DNA of 24,994 nucleotides from Chara braunii (lineage: Eukaryota > Streptophyta > Charophyceae > Charales > Characeae), in assembly GCA_003427395.1 (NCBI GenBank), contig BFEA01000179.1:2038932-2063925 (forward strand). The letters run 5' to 3'. This document shows positions 1 to 9,570 of the stretch, piece after piece. A program made the translations under genes and the position numbers. The notes under the pieces are model-generated. The model was not told the origin of the DNA. It worked only from the letters and a program-made list of their open reading frames with translations, and ran no database searches. Every line of letters starts with the position of its first letter. Within the stretch, counting starts at the first letter, position 1.

Positions 1-160
1 CCCATCCACCATAGCCAGACACCCCAACCCTTTTTCAACCTCCATCACCTACACCCATCCACCATAGCCGGACACCCCAACCCTTCTTCAACCTCTATCA
101 CCTTTACCCATCCACCATAGCCGGACGCCCCAACCCTTCCTCGCTTATCACCTCCCTCGT
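1..160 (+). repeat. 53-bp minisatellite, three units
   Basis: Units begin with cccatccaccatagcc at 1, 54 and 107, exactly 53 bp apart. The third is degraded after about position 145. The same unit, reverse complemented (ggctatggtggatggg), forms seven copies at 19856-20202, so the array is an internal part of the LTR-like repeat. Confidence 0.9.
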
Positions 161-263
161 CCAATCGAGAGCCTTAAGGGGCTGCAAGGGGGTGCACGGA
201 ATTCCGAACAGAATCAGTTAGGGTAAGTCAATGAGCAATGTCGATTAGGATGTGAAGCTTCTT

Positions 264-265
<2 letters not shown>

Positions 266-320
<55 letters not shown>
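266..320 (+). repeat. (CT)n microsatellite
   Basis: This is an uninterrupted CT dinucleotide run of about 54 bp. Its counterpart in the inverted right copy is the GA run at 19616-19654, at the equivalent position relative to the minisatellite. Confidence 0.95.
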
Positions 321-321
<1 letters not shown>

Positions 322-423
322 CCTTCCTTCATTCCTTCAAAACTCTTTAACCCTTAACCCTTCCGTCCCCCCTCCCCCTCCCCATGGCATGTGACTAACC
401 TCTACCCTCACCTGTTACATTGC

Positions 424-477
424 CAGGGAACGATCGGAAAGGAACTTATTGTCAGGGAACGAACGGAAAGGAACTTA
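424..477 (+). repeat. 29-bp tandem duplication
   Basis: The 25-base segment beginning cagggaacga occurs at 424-448 and again at 453-477 with one mismatch (gatcgg versus gaacgg). The right LTR-like copy has only one counterpart, near 19538-19553, so this is a length difference between the two repeat copies. Confidence 0.85.
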
Positions 478-1461
478 GTCCTCACTTGGTGGAAAGCGAG
501 GGCAAGGGAAGGGCTGCCGGTCCCTTGTGCCACCAAGAAGGAAAAGGATACGAGGCTATTGGGGACAATTCTGAAGCGAGAAGGAGTGCTGTTTTTGAAC
601 GAGGTCAGTTTGACTCAACCACCTCTCCCGACTGCATGACTAAGGTGAATGCATGGGCTGCTTGAGGGAAGGGAGGGGCAAGAAAACCAAGGAACCATGG
701 AAGGGAAAGGGAAACTTAGGCTCGCAAGAAGGGGCGATGTGTTGACCCCAATGGGGATTGTACTTGAACATTTGTTTTTTGTGGTCATGCGCTGGTGAGT
801 AGCTTGGGACTATTCAGACGGGCTGGATCCACGAATGAGGACTAGAATGGGAGATTTGGCTATGGGAGAGGACTTGGACCCGACTTAAGTCCTGGGTGCG
901 GGTTGAGTTTGAGAGCGGTGCTTGGGTGAATGTTTGATGCATGGACTCAGCTTGCATGGGATTGCATGGAATGTCTCTCTCATGTGCGATGTGACGCCTG
1001 AAAAGACTAAGGGCGGTCTTTGGTAGGTGGATGCGATGCTAGCGGTTCTCGCAAAAAAAAAGAGAATGTAGCGGCTAGGGACGCGGCCTTACCCCAAGGA
1101 TGCCTCCGGAGCTGCCGAGGGCCGCTAGGCTTAGTGAAGAGGTGCGTGGCCCAATGGATGACGCTTGGCCTGCGCACGATAAGAAGATGAGACCTCAATG
1201 AACTCCCTGGACTGCCTGCGTATTGGAAGGAGCAATTGCCTGGTCAGACCTAATCCATCTTGACGCGGGAGCGGAGCTACATCCCCCAATGTAAAACCCT
1301 CTCGCAAAAGGCCCATCCCCATCCATCTCAAAGCACTAGGTGGGGATGCCCCTGGGATGAACGACCCGCGCCCTGAGCGTGAGCGTGGGCGGGTCGAGCC
1401 AAATGGGACCCGCAGTGGGGTGGACTCAGGCTCGAAAGTCCTTCAGGGTACGACCCCTACA

Positions 1462-2800
1462 CCGTTTCTTACCTGGAGGCGGAGACTTCGACGGACACGG
1501 TAGAGCGGGAGCAGAGACACCTGGACCACGATTCCGAAGCTGAGAGTGAGGCGAGCGACCTAAACGCAGAGACTTAGTCCTGGCATGGACTGGACGAGTG
1601 GAGGTGGGACCACCCTCCGACTGAGCCAGTGGAAAGCGGCCCAGAGGTCAGCACGCGGAGACAAGGGAAGAGAAGGACGAGCGGTTATGTGTGAGAGAGG
1701 GTCAACGAAAGGGGAGACTTGGTGAGTGAGCGGAACGCGAGCTTGCGAGGTGGAATTGACGTCAGCTGCTGCTTCCATGTTCTCACGCGGCATTTTGCGC
1801 CTGCTTAGTCGTGGCGAGTCTTCACAACGTGGCGGGGGATCAAGAGTTAAGGCGTGTGTGTGAGAGAGAGGGGGAAATCGTAGCGGAGCGTGTAGTAGTT
1901 CCAATTGATGTCAACTCGTTTTTTTGTCGCAAGTGGGTAATGTCGACTTTCTATGTACATACGGGCGACGCGAGTGCAGATGCATGGCGAGAGACTGGCT
2001 TTTGGGTGATGATCTTGGTTGGGCAGTGGTTGGCGCCAAGTACTTTGCGGTGTGACGGGGGATGAGACACTCAGAGTGAGCGCGGGTGGTTCCCCATTGT
2101 TGTAGATCCTGTCATGAGCTCGCGCGTGCTTCTCGGAAGACAGCCCCTTGTCTTGGTGTTGGATCGGTTGGTACCCTTTTCTATTATGTTCGTGATGTAC
2201 GTGTTGACGTTTTGACGCTTATCTTGGCATTGCTGTTGACGTCACTCGCCTTTGGAGTAGCGATCATCTTTCCTATCGTCTTGCACTCACGAGTCACAAT
2301 TTGATAAGAGTTGTTTAACCTTGTGATGAAGAGTGTGAGGGTGACACGTGGAAGACGTGAAGGTGTCATGGCCAAGGTGATGGCGTACCACAGTGTACGG
2401 GGGAAGGTGATCAGGCTAAGTTTCTATGAGCTAGAAGCGAACACGAGTGACCAACGGACCTGCTCGGAAGTGTCTGCTGAGTTTGCTCGGCCAGCATTTG
2501 ATCCATTGACGACTGCCAGCTCCCACAAACGGGTCATAGTCAGGTATGGCCTCGGCTACTTGGGACTTGACAAGAGGAGCGGAAGGGAGGATTGTTGTGC
2601 ATCTCCCACTCAACTCTTGGGCAGCCTAGGTTTCGCCTTACTGCCGTGCAAAGACTTGAGAGGGTGAAAAGCTGATCGAAGTCGAGCATATGTATAATCC
2701 GTCCGAGGAAGGAAGCGCACGCCTTTGGCTGAGTGTGAGCGAGCGAGAAAAGAGCAGTTGACATCAACAATGCATTGTCCACGAGCAATGTGCTATGCTC
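1462..2800. other. Unassigned GC-moderate region with a short open segment
   Basis: No recognisable gene was found. The + strand frame running from inside the repeat (about 1449) to a TAG at 1579 encodes an acidic segment (GYDPYTVSYLEAETSTDT onward), possibly a fragment of an old coding region. Open frames at 1811-2065, 2086-2304 and 2311-2667 (+) show no motif I recognise. Several TTGACGTCA-like palindromes recur (about 1757, 1905, 2235 and 2758). Confidence 0.4.
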
Positions 2801-4860
2801 ACTAGCTCTCGCCTCTCTAGTGAATGTGACCTCGGCGGATAAAGGTTAAGGTCTGGTTGAGAAGATGAGTGGGCAGGCGGAGCTGATGGGGAACGCAGAT
2901 ACTCGAGGCTCTACTTGATGAAAGAGGTAGATGAGGGGGTTGTATTAAAGTCTTTGACCCCTTATAGTCTCACTTGCTCTGAGAATCCTGAACTCTTCCT
3001 ACTCAAAGTAATGGCTCGTGGCCCTAGCTGGGAAAAACTTTCCCCAATCAAATCCGTTTGAGTTTTCCCTCCGCTCCCTGTCTTCCTGTAACGAGCTTCA
3101 ATCGTCGGCTCTGAATCTGTAGACTAAGTGATCACTTGATAGTTACTCATTGTCAGCCGATACGAGCTATCGATTAGTCATGATTGAGAAGCGTTGATCA
3201 CATGGTCGCACTTCAGGTAATTGAAAGGTAAGAGAAGGGATACAAGAGAAATGGGCAAATGGTATGCAACGAGACCAAAAGTCCTTGCGTTCTATAGTTT
3301 AATGAAAGTTGGTAGGCAGGCTAGTGGACTGGAGGGAAAAGCGACCATAAGCATCTCGCTTTGCTCGTTTGTCAGATAAGTCTCAGTCCATAAGATAAAA
3401 CTAAAATAGAAAACCCTGCCTATACTTTGCAAAAGAAACATGATCTTGGTACCCTTCGGTACGAACGTGTGGACGACAGATGGGAAAGAAACGACCAACA
3501 CCGAAAAAGATAGCGTATTTGCTCACGAAATTCCTGGTAGACGGGGACTAGTTCTGTAATTGACTAGGACCGATTGAGCAGTGTCCTACCTGAAGAGGCT
3601 GTCAGCAGGCCTTGGCGCGGGGATCTGGCCAACACGCTGATCTTGGACTCAAGTTAACTCTCTTGTTTGCAGAAGCATATATCAAATTGAGTGTGTCCAC
3701 AAATTGCTTGGTGACTCTCTTTATTCTTGTTTTAACGCTGCGATAAGATTGGTTTACCCAACCTAACACGAGGGTCCAGTGTTCACCCAATTTGCCATCA
3801 AGAAGGAGGGACTTTAACGTCGGCCTCGTGACACTTAGTCGGTGGTAACATCAACTTACCCTGCGTGAAGTAAGCAAAACGATAAGTTCCGAGTGACGTT
3901 TCCCCGTGTTGAGATGAGAGGGATATACCCTGCATACCCCTTTAATTAGACCCTTGCTGATTGGGTTTTGGCCGGATTGAAAACGGATGAGCGTCAGTAA
4001 GAGCTTCGTTTTCAAGCTCGTCAGAGACCTGTGCCTCCTACGAGTAGGGATTAAGAAAACTTGGTTTATCGTGCAGAATTAGCAGGGACAGTCATGCGCG
4101 ACGTTGTGATCGGCCCTTCCTCCAGAGTAATGGTGTCAAGCTCAGACAAATTTTCGCACCCGAAATAATCATGGTATGAATGGTTATACCCTGAGTCCGA
4201 ATCTGTTGCTCTCGAGTAATAGGGTCACTAATGGGAAGAGTTGTCGTTTGGGTGTTAATGCCCAAGGATTCTGACCCAACAGAGTCATGGACTGCACCCC
4301 TGGTTCTGACTACTAGGGACCCAAGAAGTGGCCTAACGGCTTGCAACTAAGAGTTTTGAATTTGAAAAGCTATCTTCAAGCCTCTGGCATTTGTCTGGAA
4401 GTGAATTTGGACATCGCCTAGCCTTATGGGGGTAACTTCTAGGTTGTTAAATCCTGAATAGTAACAGATTTGCTCGGACAACCTAAGTGGCTAAGCGATG
4501 CACTAACCGAGGGCTGCAGTCGTACTCGCAGTAATCACAATTACTTGGGACCTAGTAGCAGCGACGAAGTGGGAAAAACAAACTCAGTCGTGTTCAGAAA
4601 AGACAATAGTGATCCATGGTAAAATAATGGCAGCAGCAAATGAGCTTGTACAACTTGCAATGGAATGAGTGTGGCGTTGTAACTCCTACGCAGTTCGGTT
4701 TGCTGAAAACGGTGTCAGTTACAGCCAACATATGTTTGGTGCCACAGTAGCTTAAGCATTATCACCTGTAAGATTGACGTGATATTAGACCTGTACAGGC
4801 TGTCAATCATCTCTACCATCCTTGCCTCTAGTAAGCTGGGATTCAGAGAAAGAGAAAACC
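2801..4860. other. No gene seen (about 2 kb, relatively AT-rich)
   Basis: Base composition is more AT-rich than the flanking repeats and no tandem repeats were noticed. The longest open frames (3292-3501 -, 4092-4346 -) have no family motif and are treated as chance. It may be intronic or intergenic host sequence belonging to the ORFs that follow. Confidence 0.4.
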
Positions 4861-5124
4861 ATGAGAGAGAGTGAGATCCTAGTGATGAAGTGCATAATCA
4901 ATAGAGACAACAAGGAGGGATGGGTAGAAGATGCTTGTCGGGACATGATCTCCTATATGCATTATCAAAGGGAACTTGTGATTGGGTTGACTGAAGGGAA
5001 AAGGTACATCGAGTACGTATTTTATTTCTACAACAGCGATAACAGAATGCACAGTACCGGTTCATTCTCCGAGACGGTAGAGTCGACCCGAAAGAGGGCT
5101 CGGGTAAACACTGAGAATACCTGA
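4861..5124 (+). CDS. Hypothetical small protein (87 aa)
   Basis: An ATG at 4861 opens an 87-codon frame ending in TGA at 5122-5124. The open frame extends 13 codons further upstream without an ATG, so 4861 is the chosen start. The composition is protein-like: a Glu/Asp/Lys-rich N half, an aromatic stretch (YIEYVFYFYNSDNRMH) and a basic segment near the C terminus (STRKRARVNTENT). I recognise no domain. It lies 347 bp upstream of the 228-aa ORF on the same strand, so the two could be exons of one gene. There is no clear promoter, and chance openness is possible at this length. Confidence 0.3.
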   Translation: MRESEILVMKCIINRDNKEGWVEDACRDMISYMHYQRELVIGLTEGKRYIEYVFYFYNSDNRMHSTGSFSETVESTRKRARVNTENT

Positions 5125-5471
5125 ACTTTTCCTTAAAAGCCTCGCACTAGTACTTCAGTTAACAAGAGTTTTCGGCAGCCAGCAGCCCTTTCTGGTGGTC
5201 AGTGTTCGGTGACTATTACCCTAGTAAATTTCCAACCAGCCGGGTTGCCAGAAGCTTTAGCTAAAGCAACAATCAACAATATACAAGCAACATTCGGTAA
5301 CATTCAAACAATTTTTTTTATGAAGACTAAAGCAATATTCAGTGGGTATTCAAGCAACATTCAGTCAGAATCAATCTGCACACGGTTGATCCTTTTCCCT
5401 CGCCTCATCGGATATCAAGGCATTGCTCACGCTAGTGAGCGGAGAGGTATGTGACATCAACCAGCATACAC

Positions 5472-6158
5472 ATGAGCGCAATCCAGTCATTCTCAATCCG
5501 GGAGACTGTACTGGCCAGTCTCAACCGGATTGCTTCAAAAGATGCTTTCCAACACCGTTATGTCAGTGCAATCGGTTTCAAACAAAAGAACCTATCCATT
5601 TATGTAGTCCACACTGAGTTCGCGAGGGTTGCCATCCATGACTTGAGGGTCTTCTTGAAGAAGGGTAAGGAAACTTATGAGCGCTTCGACTCAATCTGGA
5701 TCGCAACTGTCAGACACTTGGAGGAGAAGGAAAGGGAGCTCGATGATAATGGTATCAGACTAATCCGCAGTCTTGGACCCAAGCTCTACACTGACTACCC
5801 CAGACCTCCAGTTCCCTTCCTTCTCACAGATGGCTCTTGCTGGGGAGACTTGGTGGACTTGGCCAAGAGGTACATTTCCCCTGCAGTGATTGACTACGAG
5901 GCAGTGACAGAGCCTTCCGAGTTCCCGCATCTCAGGCGAGGGATTTTCTCACGGCCACATCTTCTAACTCTATGGGGGGAGTTTTGTGCTATGGTTGATT
6001 TCCGTATCATGGGACTTGGATGGAAGTGCTCGGAACTAGCAGGTTTCAGGTGGCTCTACATACAGAGAGCACAGTCTCAGAGAGTACGGAGACATGGCCG
6101 AAAGCCCAAGCGACAGACAACAAAATGGGAGATTGGGTGTGAGGATTCAGAGGGATGA
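5472..6158 (+). CDS. Hypothetical protein (228 aa), apparently intact
   Basis: This is the longest open frame outside the transposons. The first ATG is at 5472; the frame is open back to about 5451, where a GTG lies. A plant-like donor motif (gaggtatgt) sits at about 5443-5451 and an acceptor-like cag at 5461-5463, so an upstream exon is possible. The product has balanced composition, amphipathic segments (for example HDLRVFLKKGKETYERFDS), a Pro-rich stretch (YTDYPRPPVPFLLTDGS), a Trp-containing C-terminal third and a basic tail (RVRRHGRKPKRQ) that could be a nuclear localisation signal. I do not recognise the family and assign no function. Local AT content is higher than in the surrounding repeats and an AATAAA lies 264 bp after the stop. 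Both fit a host-type gene or exon, but an unknown element ORF cannot be excluded. Confidence 0.5.
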   Translation: MSAIQSFSIRETVLASLNRIASKDAFQHRYVSAIGFKQKNLSIYVVHTEFARVAIHDLRVFLKKGKETYERFDSIWIATVRHLEEKERELDDNGIRLIRSLGPKLYTDYPRPPVPFLLTDGSCWGDLVDLAKRYISPAVIDYEAVTEPSEFPHLRRGIFSRPHLLTLWGEFCAMVDFRIMGLGWKCSELAGFRWLYIQRAQSQRVRRHGRKPKRQTTKWEIGCEDSEG

Positions 6159-6421
6159 GTGAGGACTCTTGATTGGTGTTGGCCATGCTCTCTACATGTG
6201 TACTTCCTGAGACTATTATGAGTTCTTATTCTTCCCTCACTTAATTTTGTCATTGCTCGAGTCGGTCAGTCTTGCTTCGTGCATTGCTTTGCTTGATGAT
6301 TGCATTCTTTGATGATTCTTTCACAGTTCTCAGAATTAGTGAATTGGCAAAATTGATGTATACATGACATATTGGAGTTCTATGATTATTATTTATATGA
6401 TCCTTTGTTGTTTTGAATCAA

Positions 6422-6427
6422 AATAAA
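6422..6427 (+). terminator. Poly(A) signal-like AATAAA
   Basis: AATAAA lies in an AT-rich, T-rich context 264 bp downstream of the 228-aa ORF, as expected for a plant 3' untranslated region. The match is short and therefore only suggestive. Confidence 0.35.
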
Positions 6428-6867
6428 AGATTCCTAAGACCAGGGACCGGCGAAGACCGCAATTGAAGGGTCTCGCTCGAAGTCGGACGCACACAACAGG
6501 AAGGGATTTGCTTTATTTAATTTTATTTTATTTATAGCAAACATCCTCCAAGACCCTGCGTGACAGTCTGTTGGCTTTCCGGTCGCCTGAAGTGGCCCGA
6601 CTCGAAAAAGTGCGACAACGCGTTGTATCCTCTCTCTCTGTGTGACGAGGGCAGGGAGGATCCCCCAAAGACATCTCCATGAAATCTCGCATCCCCATCC
6701 CTGAAGGCCCCCTCTCTCCTAATGGCGACGCCCCCAGTGCCGTCATCGTGCCAGAGGTCAAACCCGCTAGTGCGGGACCCATATCGTAAGTGATAAAACG
6801 CTGGACGATCGGGTCAAGGTGGCCGCTCCCCTCTCCACTGCCATGGCGACACCCCCCCTTACCACCC
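6428..6867. other. No gene seen
   Basis: An AT-rich stretch (tttatttaattttattttat around 6512) is followed by GC-rich sequence grading into the minisatellite. Open frames here are short, lack motifs and are regarded as chance. Confidence 0.5.
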
Positions 6868-6997
6868 CCTCCTCTCCCCCAACCAATGCATCAGCATGTG
6901 CCCTCACCACGTCCTCCTCTATCTCAACCTGCGCATCGTCAGTCATCATCTACCCCTACCACGCCCTCCTCTCTCTCAACCTGCGGCCTCACCACGT
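6868..6997 (+). repeat. Degenerate ~45-52-bp minisatellite beside the LTR remnant
   Basis: The core cctcctct followed by caacctgcg and ctcaccacg recurs at 6868, 6913 and 6965. The array ends exactly where the LTR remnant begins (tgtagggcc at 6998). Related units occur at 21395-21545. Confidence 0.7.
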
Positions 6998-7327
6998 TGT
7001 AGGGCCAAACCGTGGCAGACTTTCGAGCCAAGGCTCGATCCCACTGCGGGTCCCAGTTGGCTCAGCCCGCCCACGCTCATGCTCAGGGCGCGGGCCATTC
7101 GTCCCAGGGTCACCCCCACCTAGTGCTTTGAGATGGATGGGGGTGGGCCGTCGAGCGAGAGAGCTTTGACATCGGGGATGTAGCTCAGCCCTCGCGCCGG
7201 GTGGTAGTCTCGCTGGTCGAATCAGATGGCGCTGATTTTCTGATTCTTGGTTGTGTTCTTAAGCAAATGCTCCTTCCAGTACGCAGGCAGTCCTGGGGTT
7301 CTTTGAGAGTTCCTCTTCTTTTGTGCA
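6998..7327 (-). repeat. Truncated 3' LTR remnant (330 bp)
   Basis: This block matches 18491-18818 closely in the same orientation and 1171-1461 in inverted orientation. On the - strand it runs TGCACAAAAG to GGCCCTACA. Polyprotein reading continues right up to 7327 and then enters this block, so the block abuts a broken pol with no recognisable polypurine tract. Inside it lies the tRNA-like string ggggatgtagctcag (7176-7190), followed by ggtcgaatc at about 7216. Confidence 0.65.
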
Positions 7328-7665
7328 CACACGACCCTTCTATGCATTAGGCCTTCCTCTTTTCTGAACAGGTGCCAATTTCTTAGCACGTATTTATCGG
7401 CTTCCTCTCTGGCCTTGAGGCTGACCTCCTGAGCCTCCTTGTTTCCCACTAGTAATAGACCGATCTCCTTGAAGATGCCATCGTGTGATTGGATAAGGAA
7501 GAATTCCTTCTGATCTCGGCGATCCTCCTGTCCATTCTGCACTTGGTTTACCAAGTATTGCTGATGCTTCTGTTCCCATGACTCAACCGAGCTCATAACC
7601 GCCTCTCGCCCCCCTTCTACAACCATTGCCATCAGTCCTTCCTGAGGCCCCACAATGTCGCCCAA
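7328..7665 (-). pseudogene. Pol segment between RNase H and integrase, truncated
   Basis: The frame open from 7665 encodes a charged, Glu/Lys/Gln-rich segment (EIGLLLVGNKEAQEVSLKAR, then KYVLRNWHLFRKEEGLMHRR). In Ty3/gypsy polyproteins this is the linker that precedes the integrase zinc-binding (HHCC) domain. It overlaps the end of the RT-RNase H frame in another phase, implying a frameshift near 7600-7665. The zinc-binding histidines and cysteines and the integrase catalytic core are absent: the reading ends in the LTR remnant after about 113 codons. The remaining codons down to 7222 are LTR sequence read through, not integrase. Confidence 0.6.
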
Positions 7666-9190
7666 CGAGTCTCTCTTCCTTGTGGCCGATTCTTGTAACT
7701 GCCCCTTCCCTGAGTTCTGCCACCACTGCAGGAGACTCTTTCTCTAAGGTCTTAATCAGCAATTCCCCAGACGTGCAAGCAGGTTCTATCATTTCGTTCT
7801 CTACCGCAAGGGTCCCTCCCTCGTAGTCGAGGAACGCATCGATAGGTTTTGCGTCCTCTACTCCTTCCGGTGAAATGCACACCCTGCTCAAGCCGTCGGC
7901 CCTGTTCCTAGGACCGGCTATGCGCTCGATCTTGTAGTCAAACTGCCAAATCAACCCCACCCATCTTCCCACGGTGGGGTCTATAGGCTTGTAATTCTTT
8001 AGAGCCCCTGGGACGTCTGTTGGATCTTTTCTTAAGATGAACCTCCTCTCAAAGAGGTAGGCTTGGAAGGTCTTAAGGCAGTGGAGAATGATCAACACTT
8101 CTTTCTTGAATTGAGAGTAGCGACGCTCGACTAAGTTCAACGTCCTACTCTCGAACCTGATTGGCCGTTCCCTTCCATCTTCCTCTCTTTGGATCAGAAC
8201 TCCTCGCACGGCTAATGGTCCCCAATCGGTCTCAAGCACAAACGGACGCCCCACCTCATCGTTAAAACATGGAGCGGCAAGGGTGACCTGTTCATATGTC
8301 GATATGTCTTTCAAGGTCTGGACGACGCCTTCTCGTTCTTCTGTCCAATCGAGCGTGCCCTCTTTGCGGATCATGGCCCGAATGGGCTCGGCTATCTTTG
8401 CAAATCCTTTGATGAAAATCCTAAAAAATCCTACAACCCCTAGAAAGGCCCTCACCTCCGTTGTGGTTCGCAGGGGCGTTGGCCATTGAGAGATTTTGTC
8501 AGTCTTGGCCGGATCGGGCTTCCTTCCATATGACCCGCAGCGAAATCCTAGGATGGTTACTTCCAGCACTGCTAGGATGCTCTTGGGGCCGGTGGCAGTG
8601 ATGTTGTATTCCAAGAACCTGCGGAGAAACTCTTTGATATCCTGCAGGTGGTCCCACACAAATTTCTGTATCCCTGGTTGGATTTGTGTTTCATCCTTAT
8701 CTCGTGCGCCTTTGATTGGATTGTCGTCAATGTACGGTTCGCATTTTGCGGGGAACATATCTTCCGCAACTGCGAGCATCCTTCTTTGTGCTTCCGCCAC
8801 AGCATTGGTGAAGCCCATAGGTGTCACTTGCATTTGTAATTGCCCTACCGGGGTATGCATAGCCGTGTAGGGTCTATCCCGAGCATCCAGCGGGAGCTGA
8901 TCGTATCCAGAATAGAGGTCTACCAATGAGTAAATGCTTCGTCCGGCGTGAGATTCTGCCAGCAGGTCTGCTTGAGGCAATGATCCCGCGTCCCGGATGG
9001 TGACAACATTTAATTTCTGCAGGTCCTAGATCCACCTAAGCGACTTATTAGGTTTCCGGAACACAAACCATCTATTCGCGTACGGTGACGCGGTGGGTTG
9101 TGCCATGAAGGAGTCCATCTTTGCTTTAAGCAGTTTTGTTACTTCCCCTGCTACTCCAAAGTCGTAGGCAGGCCCCTTGTCGTTCCACTA
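7583..9190 (-). pseudogene. pol: Ty3/gypsy reverse transcriptase-RNase H, one in-frame stop
   Basis: This is the pol core that copies element RNA into DNA and degrades the RNA template. From 8980 down, the 465-codon open part carries RT motifs: VDLYSGYDQLPL (first catalytic Asp at residue 21), VTPMGFTNAVAEAQRRM, and YIDD at residues 83-86. RNase H follows, with FVLETDWGP (Asp 252), RRYSQFKKEVL (Glu 294), FILRKDPTDV (Asp 319) and NRADGLSR (residues 360-366). The same frame continues upstream to about 9190 through a TAG at 9026-9028 (KSLRWI, stop, DLQKLN), where Gln would be expected. That adds WNDKGPAYDFGVAGEVTKLL, an RT N-terminal segment. The catalytic residues survive, but the stop and flanking frameshifts make it a pseudogene. 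Assignment to Ty3/gypsy rests on RT-RNase H order and motif style. Confidence 0.9.
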
Positions 9191-9570
9191 TGTGGATTAT
9201 AACCGGAGGTATCAATTTCGCGTGTAATCGTCCCTTCTGATGGTCGTTGAAGGCAAAAGCCAACTGGAACCCTTGGCATGTCTCCTTGATCAAGCCTGTC
9301 TCTTATTATCTTCATGGTCTCTGCTACTTTGTTTGGTATTCGATGCCCCTCTGTTGCCCTTCTTCTCTAATCACCCGGAGCACTTCCTCCTCCTTTTCCA
9401 TGGCTTCTTCCTTTGTTGTTTCTAGCAGGACTGAGATAGGCTTGGCCTCCTTCCCTACTGGCTTGTACTTGCGAATGCTTCCTTCCGGGATCTTTCTCCT
9501 AAAAAATGAACAGCCGGAATTGCCCGAGGTGCTTCGGCAATCCGAGGCTGGATACGGATTAATTTCCCAT
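9191..9570 (-). pseudogene. Decayed protease-RT linker and RT N-terminus
   Basis: Polyprotein can be followed here only by switching frames. Segments include EGSIRKYKPVGKEAKPISVL, EEVLRVIREEGQQRGIEYQ, VAETMKIIRDRL, then QGFQLAFAFNDHQKGRLHAK running into LIPPVIIHIVE just upstream of the WNDKGPAYDF segment. At least three frame changes occur between 9187 and 9570. The order and spacing fit the region joining retropepsin to RT in the same polyprotein. Confidence 0.6.

Larger units (their letters stand above)
1..1461 (+). repeat. LTR-like repeat, left copy (cut by window edge)
   Basis: This stretch matches the reverse complement of 18491-20202, colinearly but with divergence. Shared landmarks in order are the 53-bp minisatellite, a CT/GA microsatellite, a block around 420-530 (ggaccggc and caagtgagga on the right copy), a block around 735-760 (right copy: cattggggtcaacacat) and a closing ~290-bp block at 1171-1461. 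That last block is also present at 6998-7327. It starts with TG (tgcgcacgat) and ends with CA (cccctaca), as LTR-related ends do. Because its orientation is opposite to the large element's LTR, it is probably a solo or partial LTR of the same family. The 5' end lies outside the window and no target-site duplication could be checked. Confidence 0.6.

Noticed and set aside
1-320. CRISPR array
   Set aside because: The 53-bp units are contiguous tandem repeats without unique spacers, followed by a dinucleotide run, in a eukaryotic transposon context.
1560-1904. - strand ORF of 114 codons
   Set aside because: It has low-complexity Pro/Ser/Leu composition, no motif, and lies next to an LTR-like repeat, so it is considered chance.
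2801-4860. Organelle-derived insertion
   Set aside because: The AT-richer composition suggested it, but no plastid or mitochondrial gene, rRNA or tRNA could be recognised.
7176-7224. A functional tRNA-Ala gene
   Set aside because: Only the first ~15 bases fit. No anticodon stem, T-arm pairing or acceptor 3' half can be built, so it was kept only as a tRNA-like promoter string.
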